DNA of 64,000 nucleotides from assembly GCF_010686725.1 (NCBI RefSeq), contig NZ_JAAGWZ010000002.1, positions 124,001 through 188,000 on the forward strand, given 5' to 3'. Below the pieces are notes generated by a model. That model made no database searches and was not told the origin of the DNA. It saw only the letters and a program-made list of their open reading frames with translations. Each line of letters begins with the position of its first letter. The first letter of the stretch is position 1. This DNA is from Galbitalea soli (lineage in GTDB: Bacteria > Actinomycetota > Actinomycetes > Actinomycetales > Microbacteriaceae). The position numbers and the translations under genes are program-made. Positions 8,445 through 16,581 of this stretch are shown here, one piece after another.

Positions 8445-9590
8445 GTGCGCATTCTCGACGCGCCCGACATCGTCGGCAGCGACCAGCCGCGTGCCGTGCG
8501 CGACGTCGCCACCGAGTTGCTCGCCGCCGGCGCCCTCTCCCGCCCGGAGCTCGCATCCCGCCTCGGCCTCTCGCTCGCGAGCATCACCCGCTACGCGACA
8601 CCGCTGCTGCGCTCCGGCCTCGCGGTCGAGCGGCCCGACCCGGAGGCGAGCGCGATCGGGCGCCCGGTCAACCTCATCGACCTCGCCGTCGACGACCATC
8701 GATTCGCCGGGTGCAAGATCACGGGCGGGAGCGCGTACGCGGTGCTGACCGATCTGCGGGGCACGGTCATCCGCAGTGAGAGCACCGCGCTGCCGGGGCA
8801 CGGGGTCGCGGATGTCCGTGCCCGGGTCGCCGCGCTCATCCGCTCGCTCGGCCCCGCGCCCCTCACCGCGGTGGGCGTGACCGTCGGCGGTCGCGTCGAC
8901 GACGGCCGGGTCATCGTCGATGCCCCGTTCCTGGGCTGGCACGGGGTCGACTTCGCCGCGCAGCTCGCGGCCGAGCTGGAGACGCCGGTCGTGGTCGACA
9001 ACGACGTGGTCGCGCTCACCTCGGCGGCGCGCCTGTTCGGGGCGGCCGGGCATCCCGACGACTTCGCGGTCATCACGGTCGGCGCGGGCGTCGGCTACGG
9101 GCTCGTCGTGGGCGGTCGGCAGGTGGGCGCGGGGCGCCCGGGGATGGACGGTGGGGCTCACGTCACGCTCGACCCCGCGGGACCGGCGTGCGAGCGGGGG
9201 CACCCGGGATGCGCCTCGGTCTGGGTCTCGGTGCCGGGCATGAGCACCCGCGCGGGCGAGCTGCTCGGGCGCCCGCTCGCCGAGGGCGAGTTCGAGCGAC
9301 TCGTCGTCGCGGGCGACGTGGCGTGCACGGCGGTGCTCGCCGACGCGGCCCGTGCGCTCGCGCGCTGGCTCTCGCTCGTCGCCGACATCGCGATGGTCGA
9401 TGCCTTCCTGCTCTCCGGCGAGGGCGCGGAGCTGTTCGCCCCCCGGATCGGCGAGATCACCCGGGAGGTGCGGGCGAGGGCGGGCGGCGAGCGCGCGGAG
9501 GCCGTCATCACGATCGACGGCTCCGGCTTCGAGGGCTGGGCGCGCGCGGCCGCCGTCGCGGCGATCCGCGCCGCCCTCCGCGGCGCCTGA
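8445..9590 (+). CDS. ROK family transcriptional regulator
   Basis: A 381-residue protein with an N-terminal winged-helix domain (SRPELASRLGLSLASITRYA, about residues 26-45) and a C-terminal ROK sugar-kinase-like domain. The ROK domain shows VVVDNDVVALT and the glycine-rich ITVGAGVGYGLVVGG. The usual zinc site CxCGxxGCxE is reduced here to CERGHPGC followed by ASVW, so one Cys and the Glu are missing. GTG at 8445 has AAGGGAG four bases upstream. It is divergent from the GH36 gene, which it most likely represses in the absence of an alpha-galactoside. A sugar-kinase activity is unlikely because of the DNA-binding domain. Confidence 0.88.
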   Translation: MRILDAPDIVGSDQPRAVRDVATELLAAGALSRPELASRLGLSLASITRYATPLLRSGLAVERPDPEASAIGRPVNLIDLAVDDHRFAGCKITGGSAYAVLTDLRGTVIRSESTALPGHGVADVRARVAALIRSLGPAPLTAVGVTVGGRVDDGRVIVDAPFLGWHGVDFAAQLAAELETPVVVDNDVVALTSAARLFGAAGHPDDFAVITVGAGVGYGLVVGGRQVGAGRPGMDGGAHVTLDPAGPACERGHPGCASVWVSVPGMSTRAGELLGRPLAEGEFERLVVAGDVACTAVLADAARALARWLSLVADIAMVDAFLLSGEGAELFAPRIGEITREVRARAGGERAEAVITIDGSGFEGWARAAAVAAIRAALRGA

Positions 9591-9729
9591 GCCACCCCGC
9601 CTGCCCGCGGTGCCAGTCCGCCCGGCCGCGCACCCCGGCCGCGCCCCTCGGCCGCCGCCCGACCCGCTCGCGTCGCCCGGCCCGCGCCCCCGCAAAACCC
9701 GCCGCCGACCAGCCCTTTCCGCCCGTTCG

Positions 9730-9743
9730 CAAAATCGATTTTG
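9730..9743. promoter_or_regulatory. LacI-type operator upstream of the first LacI gene
   Basis: The 14-base perfect palindrome CAAAATCGATTTTG lies 86 bases before the LacI start codon. A near copy (CAAAAACGATTTTG) occurs at 12010-12023 before the ABC transporter. Shared sequence and symmetry with a central CG suggest autoregulation by the adjacent LacI protein. Confidence 0.7.
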
Positions 9744-9829
9744 TGCTAGCCTTCACAGCACAGGCGAGCAGTCCGACCCGCGGCGGCCTCGTTCCCGATC
9801 ACCTGGTACCCGGTTGGAGTTCGAAGAGG

Positions 9830-10864
9830 ATGGCGAAGCGCGTCGGGATCTCCGATGTCGCCACCGCGGCAGGTGTCTCGGTGACGACCGTCTCCCACGC
9901 GCTCAGCGGCCAGGGCAACCTCAGCGCGAAGACCCGCGAGCACGTGCAGCGCGTCGCGGGGGAGCTCGGCTACGCCCCCAACCGCATCGCGAGCGCCCTG
10001 CGCCGTCAGCGCAGCGGCATCGTCGGCTTCGTGAGCGACGAGATCGCGACGACCCCCTTCGCCGGCCGCATCGTGCTGGGCGCCCAGGATGCGGCGGCCG
10101 AGCGCGGCCTGCTCCTCATGCTGGTGAACTCCAACCGGGATGACCGCGTCGAGGCCCAGCAGATCGACTCGCTCCTCGACCAGCAGGTCGACGCCTTCGT
10201 CTACGCGCGCATGTCGCACGGTCTCGTCTCCCTCCCGGCGAAGCTCGCCGGGCTGCCGACCGTCGTCGTCGACGCCGAGAACCCCGACGGCGGGGCGCCC
10301 TGGGTGGTGCCCGACGAGGTGGGCATCGGCCGCACGGCGACCGAGCGCCTGCTCGCCGCCGGCCACCGCCGGATCGTGCATATCTCGGTCGACGCCCCTG
10401 GCCCCGGTGTCGACGGCCGCATCCTCGGCTATCGCCGGACGATGGCCGAGCACGGCCTCGAGCCGCACGTCTTCACCGTGCCCGAGCCCGCCGACGCGAG
10501 CGCGGGGCGCGAGACCTTCGAGGCGGCGCTCGCGGCCGTGCCCGACCTCACCGCCGTCTTCTGCTTCAACGACCCCATGGCGATGGGGGTCTACCAGATC
10601 GCCGCCGAGCGGGGGATGTGCGTGCCCGACGACCTCTCCCTCATCGGTGTCGACAACCTCGAGGTGATCGCCGCCCAGTTGCGTCCGGGTCTCACCACCG
10701 TCGGGCTGCCGCACTACGAGATGGGGCGGTGGGCGATCGAGCAGCTCAGCGCGATGATCGGCGACCCGGAGTGGTCGAGCAATCGTTCCCAGGTCGAGTT
10801 GGCCTGCCCGCTCATCGAACGGGGTTCCGTCGCGAGCCCCCGGAAGGACACCGGCCGTGCTTGA
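9830..10864 (+). CDS. LacI family transcriptional regulator (sugar ABC operon)
   Basis: A 344-residue repressor. The N-terminal HTH begins ISDVATAAGVSVTTVSHALSG, followed by the hinge helix region (PNRIASALRRQRSGIVGFV) and a periplasmic-binding-protein-like effector domain with FCFNDPMAMG and LIGVDN. The ATG at 9830 follows GGAG at a slightly long spacing. A perfect palindrome precedes the gene and a very similar one precedes the downstream transporter, so it likely represses itself, the overlapping glycosidase gene and the importer. Its last 8 bases overlap the GTG of the glycosidase. The inducer is probably the imported oligosaccharide. Confidence 0.93.
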   Translation: MAKRVGISDVATAAGVSVTTVSHALSGQGNLSAKTREHVQRVAGELGYAPNRIASALRRQRSGIVGFVSDEIATTPFAGRIVLGAQDAAAERGLLLMLVNSNRDDRVEAQQIDSLLDQQVDAFVYARMSHGLVSLPAKLAGLPTVVVDAENPDGGAPWVVPDEVGIGRTATERLLAAGHRRIVHISVDAPGPGVDGRILGYRRTMAEHGLEPHVFTVPEPADASAGRETFEAALAAVPDLTAVFCFNDPMAMGVYQIAAERGMCVPDDLSLIGVDNLEVIAAQLRPGLTTVGLPHYEMGRWAIEQLSAMIGDPEWSSNRSQVELACPLIERGSVASPRKDTGRA

Positions 10865-11792
10865 GCTGCCCGACTCCTGGGTCTGGGACTTCTGGATCGC
10901 CGACACCGGCGAGGAGTACCACCTCTTCTTCCTGTTCGCGTCGCGGGCGCTGCAGGAGGAGTCCGCACGCCACCGCCGGGCATCCATCGGCCACGCGGTC
11001 TCGACCGACCTCGTGAACTGGACCCGCGTCGCCGACGCGCTCGTGCGCTCGGATGCGCCCGCCGCCGACGACGTCGCGACCTGGACGGGCTGCACCGTGC
11101 GCGGCGACGACGGCTTCTGGTACATGTTCTACACCGGCACGAACGACGACCCCGTGCCCTCCACGCAGCGGGTCATGGTCGCCGTGTCGCGCGATCTGAT
11201 GACCTGGCGCAAGCAGCGCACCCCGGTCGCGGTCGCCGACCCGAGGTGGTACTCCACCGGGGCGGATGGCGGCGACGAGGCCTTCCGCGACCCCTGGGTG
11301 TTCCGCGAGGGCGGGCTCTGGCACATGTTCACGACCGCGCGGGCGCGCACCGGCTCGGTCACCGAGTCGGGCGTCGTCGGCCACGCCACCTCCAGCGACC
11401 TGCTGCACTGGGATGTCCAGCCTCCCGTCACCCCCGGCAACGAGGGCTTCGGCCAGCTCGAGGTCACGCAGCTGGTCGAGGTCGAGGAGCGCCCGTACCT
11501 GCTGTTCAACTGCCTGCGCACCGAGATCGCCCCACGCCGTCGTGACGTGGCGGGCACGGGCGGCATCTGGATCGCGGCGGGGGAGTCCCCGCTCGGCCCC
11601 TTCGACATCGACGGCGCCGTTCGGCTCACCGACAACCGGTACTACGTCGGCAGGGTGATCACGGATCGCGCGGGCGTGCAGCAGTTCCTCGCCTTCGAGA
11701 ACGTGCGCGACGGCGAGTTCATCGGGCGGATCGCCGACCCGGTCCCGTTTGCGGGCGTGCTCGCGGCGGCGGGCGTCGCGACCCGCGCCTGA
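10857..11792 (+). CDS. Five-bladed beta-propeller glycosidase (GH32/GH43/GH68 superfamily)
   Basis: A 311-residue protein without signal peptide. The fold is indicated by repeated blade motifs such as STDLVNW, SRDLMTW and SSDLLHW. Candidate catalytic residues are the Asp in SWVWDFW near residue 11, the Asp in FRDPWVF (the RDP motif of this superfamily), and the Glu in QLEVTQ. The pattern is closest to fructosidase-like (GH32/68) proteins, but WVWDFW replaces the usual WMNDPNG, so the family is uncertain. It overlaps the LacI gene by 8 bases and precedes an oligosaccharide importer, so it probably hydrolyses the imported sugar in the cytoplasm. Confidence 0.72.
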   Translation: MLELPDSWVWDFWIADTGEEYHLFFLFASRALQEESARHRRASIGHAVSTDLVNWTRVADALVRSDAPAADDVATWTGCTVRGDDGFWYMFYTGTNDDPVPSTQRVMVAVSRDLMTWRKQRTPVAVADPRWYSTGADGGDEAFRDPWVFREGGLWHMFTTARARTGSVTESGVVGHATSSDLLHWDVQPPVTPGNEGFGQLEVTQLVEVEERPYLLFNCLRTEIAPRRRDVAGTGGIWIAAGESPLGPFDIDGAVRLTDNRYYVGRVITDRAGVQQFLAFENVRDGEFIGRIADPVPFAGVLAAAGVATRA

Positions 11793-11916
11793 CTGCTGAG
11801 CCAGCCGTACCGAGCTGCCCGCGCCGTGCATCCGGCGGGCCCCTGCGGCGAATCGTGACGCGACCGTTGTCTTCGGGTCTCCCTCATCTCTAGCGCGTCG
11901 TTCGTGGAAGCCGTAA

Positions 11917-11930
11917 TGTAAGCGCTTGCA
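11917..11930. promoter_or_regulatory. Second LacI-like palindrome upstream of the ABC operon
   Basis: TGTAAGCGCTTGCA is symmetric except for one pair of positions and has the AAGCGCTT core typical of LacI/CcpA-class operators. It is about 130 bases before the binding-protein gene and differs from the CGATTTTG-type site nearer the gene. It may be bound by the other LacI regulator of this cluster (15438-16442) or by a global regulator. Confidence 0.5.
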
Positions 11931-12009
11931 GGGATGTTGCGCATCGTTACCTATTCGTTACAGCTTGGCTCTGTACGGGGTGCTCGACGCGGGGCTAGTT
12001 TCATCTCAG

Positions 12010-12034
12010 CAAAAACGATTTTGTAAATCGTTTT
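12010..12034. promoter_or_regulatory. LacI operator immediately upstream of the sugar-binding protein
   Basis: A perfect inverted repeat AAAACGATTT (12012-12021), TGT, AAATCGTTTT (12025-12034) overlaps CAAAAACGATTTTG (12010-12023), which differs by one base from the palindrome before the LacI gene at 9730. It lies 24 bases before the ATG, where a bound repressor would block transcription. Confidence 0.72.
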
Positions 12035-12058
12035 CTCCCCCCAAGAAAGGTCGAAGTA

Positions 12059-13372
12059 ATGAGGCTTCGTAACAAAACAATCGCATCCGTTGCCGCTCTT
12101 GTGGGCGCAGCGGTCGTGCTCAGTGGATGCTCGGGTACCAGCGGCGGCGGCGGCAACACCACCGTTCAGATCCTCGGCGCGTTCACCGCAGCGCAGGCCA
12201 CCGCCTTCCAGGCGGACCTCACCAAGTGGGGCAAGGCGAACAACATCACCGTCAAGTACTCGGGAAGCGACAACTTCCAGCAGGCGATCGTCACGCGCGT
12301 GACCGCCGGCAACCCGCCGGACGTCGCGATCTACCCGCAGCCGGGCGTGCTCAAGCAGCAGGTGAAAGACCTCAAGCCGCTCGACAGCCTCGGCGTCGAC
12401 GTCGCGAGCGTCACCTCTGACGAGCCCAACGGCCTCGGCGACATCGGCAACGTGAACGGCAAGACCTACGGCCTCCCGTACAGCATCAACGTGAAGTCGC
12501 TCGTCTGGTACGACCCCGCCGCCTTCGCCGCGCACGGCTACACCGTGCCGACCACCGACGAGGAGCTCACCGCTCTCGAGGCGAAGATCAAGTCCGACGG
12601 CGCCGGGTACCCCTGGTGTGTCGGAGCCGAATCGGGCGCTGCGACCGGCTGGCCGATGACCGACTGGCTGGAGGAGTACGTGCTGCGCTACGGCGGACTC
12701 GACCAGTACAACAAGTGGATCACCCACGACGTGCTCTTCAACTCCGACCTGGTGAAGAAGGCGGCCGCGAAGGTCCAGAGCGAGATCCTCGACCCGGGCC
12801 AGGTCAACGGCGGCGGCAAGGCCATCGCCACGACCAACTTCGGCAAGGCCGGCAACCAGCTCTTCGTCAGCGGCAAGGACAAGGGCCAGTGCTTCATGAT
12901 GCGCCAGGGAACGTTCATCGCGGACTTCTTCCCCGACAACATCAAGGCCGAGATCGCCAAGAAGGACACGACCAACATCAACGTGTTCCCGCTGCCGACC
13001 CCGTCGGACGCCGTCACCTCCGGAACCCTCGGTGGTGGTGACCTCGTCGGTGCCTTCAACACGAACGCCGCGACCAAGAAGGTCGTGCAGTACCTCGTGA
13101 GCAAGGAGTTCGGCACGAACGGCTACGCCGGGCAGGCCATCTTCCTCTCCCCGCACACCTCCTTCGACAGCAGCCTGTACACGAGCCCGTTCCAGGCCGC
13201 TGCTCAGAAGGCGGTCGCCGCATCCAAGGTCTTCGGCTTCGACGCCTCCGACCAGATGCCCGGTGCCGTCGGTGCCGGAACGGAGTGGACCGACCTGACC
13301 GCGTGGACGACAGGCCAGAAGACACTGGACGCGGTGTTGCAGGACATCGACTCCTCGTGGCCGAAGTCGTAG
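12059..13372 (+). CDS. ABC transporter sugar-binding lipoprotein (alpha-glucoside type)
   Basis: A 437-residue family 1 extracellular solute-binding protein. The N-terminus is basic (MRLRNK), then a hydrophobic stretch ending in the lipobox VLSGCSG, so it is anchored outside the membrane after cleavage before Cys. The mature part contains GNPPDVAIYPQPG, the typical sugar-binding signature, and late motifs GAGTEWTDL and TTGQKTLDAVLQDID. The two permease genes following it resemble AglF/AglG, so an alpha-glucoside or similar oligosaccharide is likely. A purine-rich AAGAAAGG precedes the ATG. Two palindromic operators lie upstream. About 115 bases separate it from the first permease. Confidence 0.92.
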   Translation: MRLRNKTIASVAALVGAAVVLSGCSGTSGGGGNTTVQILGAFTAAQATAFQADLTKWGKANNITVKYSGSDNFQQAIVTRVTAGNPPDVAIYPQPGVLKQQVKDLKPLDSLGVDVASVTSDEPNGLGDIGNVNGKTYGLPYSINVKSLVWYDPAAFAAHGYTVPTTDEELTALEAKIKSDGAGYPWCVGAESGAATGWPMTDWLEEYVLRYGGLDQYNKWITHDVLFNSDLVKKAAAKVQSEILDPGQVNGGGKAIATTNFGKAGNQLFVSGKDKGQCFMMRQGTFIADFFPDNIKAEIAKKDTTNINVFPLPTPSDAVTSGTLGGGDLVGAFNTNAATKKVVQYLVSKEFGTNGYAGQAIFLSPHTSFDSSLYTSPFQAAAQKAVAASKVFGFDASDQMPGAVGAGTEWTDLTAWTTGQKTLDAVLQDIDSSWPKS

Positions 13373-13487
13373 TGTGACGGTCAACCAGTAGTGCAACCGG
13401 TGGCGCTCGTTCCCGTGCGGGGCGAGCGCCACCCTCACCACAGCTTCACCCGCACAGTTTCTTAACAACGTCGTTAGGTCGTCACCA

Positions 13488-14468
13488 ATGCAAATTGTGA
13501 GTGCACTGGTCTCCGTGGTCGGGGGCCTTACCGTCTCGTTTCTCATCTATCTCGGCTTGAACTTCATCGTCGGCAAGACGAACACGAAGTGGAACCGCCG
13601 GCTCCTGCCCTACGTCTTCATCGGCCCGATCCTCGTGCTGCTGCTCGGCTTCCTGGTCTACCCGACCATCCGGACGGTCATCCTGAGCTTCGTCGACACG
13701 ACGAACGACAAGTTCGCGGGCTTCGGGAACTATGTCTCCCTCTTCACGAGCGGCGACTTCCTGAGCACCCTGCTGAACAACCTGCTGTGGATCCTCGTGG
13801 TGCCCGCCGTGACGGTGGCGATCGGTCTCGGCGTCGCGACCCTCGCCGACCGCCTCGGCCCCAAGCGCGAGAAGACCTTCAAGTCGATCATCTTCCTGCC
13901 GATGGCCATCAGCTTCGTGGCGGCCGCGACGATGTGGCGGTTCATCTACACCTACGACCCGCCGGGGCAGCCGCAGACCGGTCTGCTCAACGCGATCTGG
14001 ACCGGCATCACGCACGGCGACCCCGTGCCGTGGATCACGATCGACGCGGGACGCTTCAACGACTTCCTGCTCATGATCGTCGTCATCTGGCTGAACGCCG
14101 GGTACGCGATGGTGCTTCTCTCGGCCGCGGTCAAGGGCGTGCCCGAGGAGACCATCGAGGCGGCGCGGATCGATGGCGCGAAAGACCGGCAGATCTTCTT
14201 CCGCGTGATCGTGCCGCAGATCCAGGGCACCATCGTGGCCGTCTTCGTGACCGTCCTCATCGGAGTCATGAAGATCTTCGACATCGTCTTCGCCATGACC
14301 GGCGGCACGTACAACACGAACGTGCTCGGCGTCGAGTTCATCAACCAGTTCTTCAACTTCGGCAACCCGGGCAAGGCCTCCGCTGTCGTCGTCATCCTGA
14401 TGGTCGCGGTGATCCCGGTGATCGTCTACCAGGTTCGCAACTACCGCAAGCAGGAGGTCCTCCGATGA
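13488..14468 (+). CDS. Sugar ABC transporter permease, AglF/MalF-like
   Basis: A 326-residue integral membrane protein with about seven hydrophobic segments; the first (residues 5-27) is an extra N-terminal helix, as in AglF-type proteins. The cytoplasmic EAA loop that docks on the ATPase reads EETIEAARIDGAKDRQIFFR. It partners with the permease that overlaps it by four bases (ATGA) and with the upstream lipoprotein. No ATPase gene is present in the operon, so a shared MsiK/MsmX-like ATPase encoded elsewhere is expected. Confidence 0.92.
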   Translation: MQIVSALVSVVGGLTVSFLIYLGLNFIVGKTNTKWNRRLLPYVFIGPILVLLLGFLVYPTIRTVILSFVDTTNDKFAGFGNYVSLFTSGDFLSTLLNNLLWILVVPAVTVAIGLGVATLADRLGPKREKTFKSIIFLPMAISFVAAATMWRFIYTYDPPGQPQTGLLNAIWTGITHGDPVPWITIDAGRFNDFLLMIVVIWLNAGYAMVLLSAAVKGVPEETIEAARIDGAKDRQIFFRVIVPQIQGTIVAVFVTVLIGVMKIFDIVFAMTGGTYNTNVLGVEFINQFFNFGNPGKASAVVVILMVAVIPVIVYQVRNYRKQEVLR

Positions 14469-15394
14469 CCCAGGCAGCCCCCACCCTCGCCGTCCGCGCC
14501 ACCGCCGAACGGTCGGCCGCCACGGCCCGCACCGCCACGAAGCGCCGGCCCAACCGCCGCATCGTGCTCAACATCATCCTCGGACTGTTCGCCATCCTGT
14601 GGATGATCCCGGTGATCGGCCTGCTCGTCACCGCCTTCCGCAGCACCACCGACGCCCAGACCACGGGCTGGTGGACGGCGATCGGCAACGTCTTCGGACA
14701 GCACTGGACCACGACGAACTTCGTCACCGCCTTCACCAACCTCGACCTCGGCACGAACTTCTTTAACAGCGTCGCGGTCACGGTTCCGGCGACGGTGCTG
14801 CCGATCATGTTCGCCGCCTTCGCCGCCTACGGGTTCACCTTCCTCGACTTCAAGGGCAAGGAGGTGTACTTCGCGGTGATCGTCGGGCTCCTCGTGGTGC
14901 CGACCCAGGTGGCGCTCATCCCGGTGCTGCAGGCGTACGTCGCGTTCACCAAGGCGACGGGCATCCCGATCGTCGGGCAGTTCCCCGCGGCGTGGGTCTA
15001 CCACTCCGCGTTCGCGCTGCCGCTGGCGATCTTCATCCTGCGCAACTACATGTCCACCCTGCCGGTCGCCCTCATCGAGGCCGCCCGCGTCGACGGTGCG
15101 AGCCACTTCCAGATCTTCTGGCGGCTCGTCGTTCCGATGTCGATGCCCGCGCTCGCGTCGTTCGCGATCTTCCAGTTCCTCTGGGTCTGGAACGACTACC
15201 TGACGGCGTACATCTTCCTGGGCGACGCGAACCCCGTGCTCACCCAGGCGCTGTACGGACTCCTCGGGCAGTACGCACAGGGCTGGAACCTGGTCGCGGC
15301 GGGATCGTTCATCACCATCGTCGTGCCGCTCATCGTGTTCTTCGGAATGCAGCGCTACTTCGTCCGCGGACTCACCGCAGGCTCGGTCAAGTAG
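14465..15394 (+). CDS. Sugar ABC transporter permease, AglG/MalG-like
   Basis: A 309-residue permease with a basic cytoplasmic N-terminus rich in Arg and Thr, then six hydrophobic segments. The EAA loop is VALIEAARVDGASHFQIFWR. It starts inside the stop of the previous permease (ATGA). The C-terminal VRGLTAGSVK ending is typical of MalG-type subunits. It forms the second half of the membrane channel. The next gene, a LacI regulator, starts 43 bases later and may share the transcript. Confidence 0.93.
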   Translation: MTQAAPTLAVRATAERSAATARTATKRRPNRRIVLNIILGLFAILWMIPVIGLLVTAFRSTTDAQTTGWWTAIGNVFGQHWTTTNFVTAFTNLDLGTNFFNSVAVTVPATVLPIMFAAFAAYGFTFLDFKGKEVYFAVIVGLLVVPTQVALIPVLQAYVAFTKATGIPIVGQFPAAWVYHSAFALPLAIFILRNYMSTLPVALIEAARVDGASHFQIFWRLVVPMSMPALASFAIFQFLWVWNDYLTAYIFLGDANPVLTQALYGLLGQYAQGWNLVAAGSFITIVVPLIVFFGMQRYFVRGLTAGSVK

Positions 15395-15437
15395 CGGCCG
15401 CAGGGATGCGTCCCACCATCCGACAGGGGATGAGGGC

Positions 15438-16442
15438 ATGGCATCGACACTGGAGGACGTCGCCCGATACGCGGGGGTGAGCATCGCCACCGCCAGCCGG
15501 GTGTTCAACGCGAAACCGAATGTCGCGGAGGACACCCGGCTGAAGGTGAACGCCGCCATCGATCACCTCGGCTACGCGGGTCAGCAGCGCACCGGGCAGG
15601 AGCACCTGCGGGTGGTGGGCGTCGTCGTTCCCGACGTCGACAGCTCGGTGTTTCGAGAGGCGGTGCGGATCCTCTCAGCGACGCTCGCGTCGAGCGGCAT
15701 CTCGAGCGTCATCGTGACCGTCGACGGCACCCCGGAGGCGGAGCGGCGCGCGCTCGACCTCCTGGTCGAGCGACGGATGTCCGGCGTCGTCGTGTTCGAC
15801 GGCGACGACGGCGCCGGGGAGCAGGCGGCGTCACCGTGGGCGGAGCTGCGCGAGCGGGGCATACCCGTGCTCACGATCGGCGGGCGGGAGGGCATCCCGC
15901 ACGTCGCCTCGGTGCGCTGGGATGACGGCGCCGCCGTGCGCGCGGCCGCCGATTGCCTCGTCACGCACGGCCATCGCTCGATCGCCCTCGTGGTGGGCGA
16001 CGACGACCGCGCGGCCACCGAGCGACGGGTCGAGGCCTTCCGTGACTACTGCGATCAGGCGGAGGGGCCTGAGCGCGTCACGGGGATGATCGAGCACAGC
16101 GCGACCGCGGGCGCCGACGTCGAACGCCTCGCCGTGGTTCTCGCGCAGCGCGGCGCGACCGCCGTGATCGCCGAGACCGAGTGGATCGCGACGAGCGCCC
16201 TGCGCGCGCTGCGACGGTCCGGGCACCGGGTGCCGCAGGATGTCTCGCTCATCTGCCTGGAGGACTCCCGCATGCTCGCCGCCGTCGATCCTCCCGTCAC
16301 CGCGATGCGCCAGTCGGTCGAACTGCTGGCCCGCACCGCGGCACTCGAGCTCGTGCGGCAGCTCGGCGGCAGGGGCGCGCAGGCGCACGCGCTCGTGTTC
16401 GGCTCGGAGCTGATTCTGCGCTCGACCGTCGCGGTGCGCTGA
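15438..16442 (+). CDS. LacI family transcriptional regulator, second of the cluster
   Basis: A 334-residue repressor. The HTH is LEDVARYAGVSIATASRVFN, followed by a short hinge (AGQQRTGQEHLRVVGVVVP) and an effector domain with ICLEDSRM in the place of the usual IGFDD motif. The hinge helix lacks the standard Leu-Ala pair for minor-groove insertion (AARxL is not evident), so binding may be altered. It follows the transporter genes by 43 bases and could act on the AAGCGCTT-type palindrome at 11917. GATGAGGGC precedes the ATG. Two different LacI regulators bracket one operon, suggesting two input signals. Confidence 0.9.
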   Translation: MASTLEDVARYAGVSIATASRVFNAKPNVAEDTRLKVNAAIDHLGYAGQQRTGQEHLRVVGVVVPDVDSSVFREAVRILSATLASSGISSVIVTVDGTPEAERRALDLLVERRMSGVVVFDGDDGAGEQAASPWAELRERGIPVLTIGGREGIPHVASVRWDDGAAVRAAADCLVTHGHRSIALVVGDDDRAATERRVEAFRDYCDQAEGPERVTGMIEHSATAGADVERLAVVLAQRGATAVIAETEWIATSALRALRRSGHRVPQDVSLICLEDSRMLAAVDPPVTAMRQSVELLARTAALELVRQLGGRGAQAHALVFGSELILRSTVAVR

Positions 16443-16493
16443 GCGCGTCGGCGCGCGGTGCGCTGAGCGCATCGGCGCGCGCTGCGCTGAGCG
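16431..16493. repeat. 24-base tandem repeat across the LacI stop codon
   Basis: Units at 16431-16454 and 16455-16478 differ at one base; a third unit at 16479-16493 is partial (one mismatch over 15 bases). The core is GCGGTGCGCTGAGCG. The first unit contains the last codons and the TGA of the LacI gene, so the array probably arose by local duplication of the gene end. Confidence 0.75.
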
Positions 16494-16581
16494 GGCGGGA
16501 GCGCGGGCGGGGCGCGAGCGGGGGAGCGCGCTGGTACGGTCGAGGCGTGCCGGGCATCCCGCACCGCGCAGGAGGGACCCC

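Noticed and set aside
8397-9695. A 432-codon minus-strand frame opposite the ROK gene
   Set aside because: No recognisable domain, composition typical of an antisense shadow; the ROK frame has clear motifs and a ribosome-binding site.
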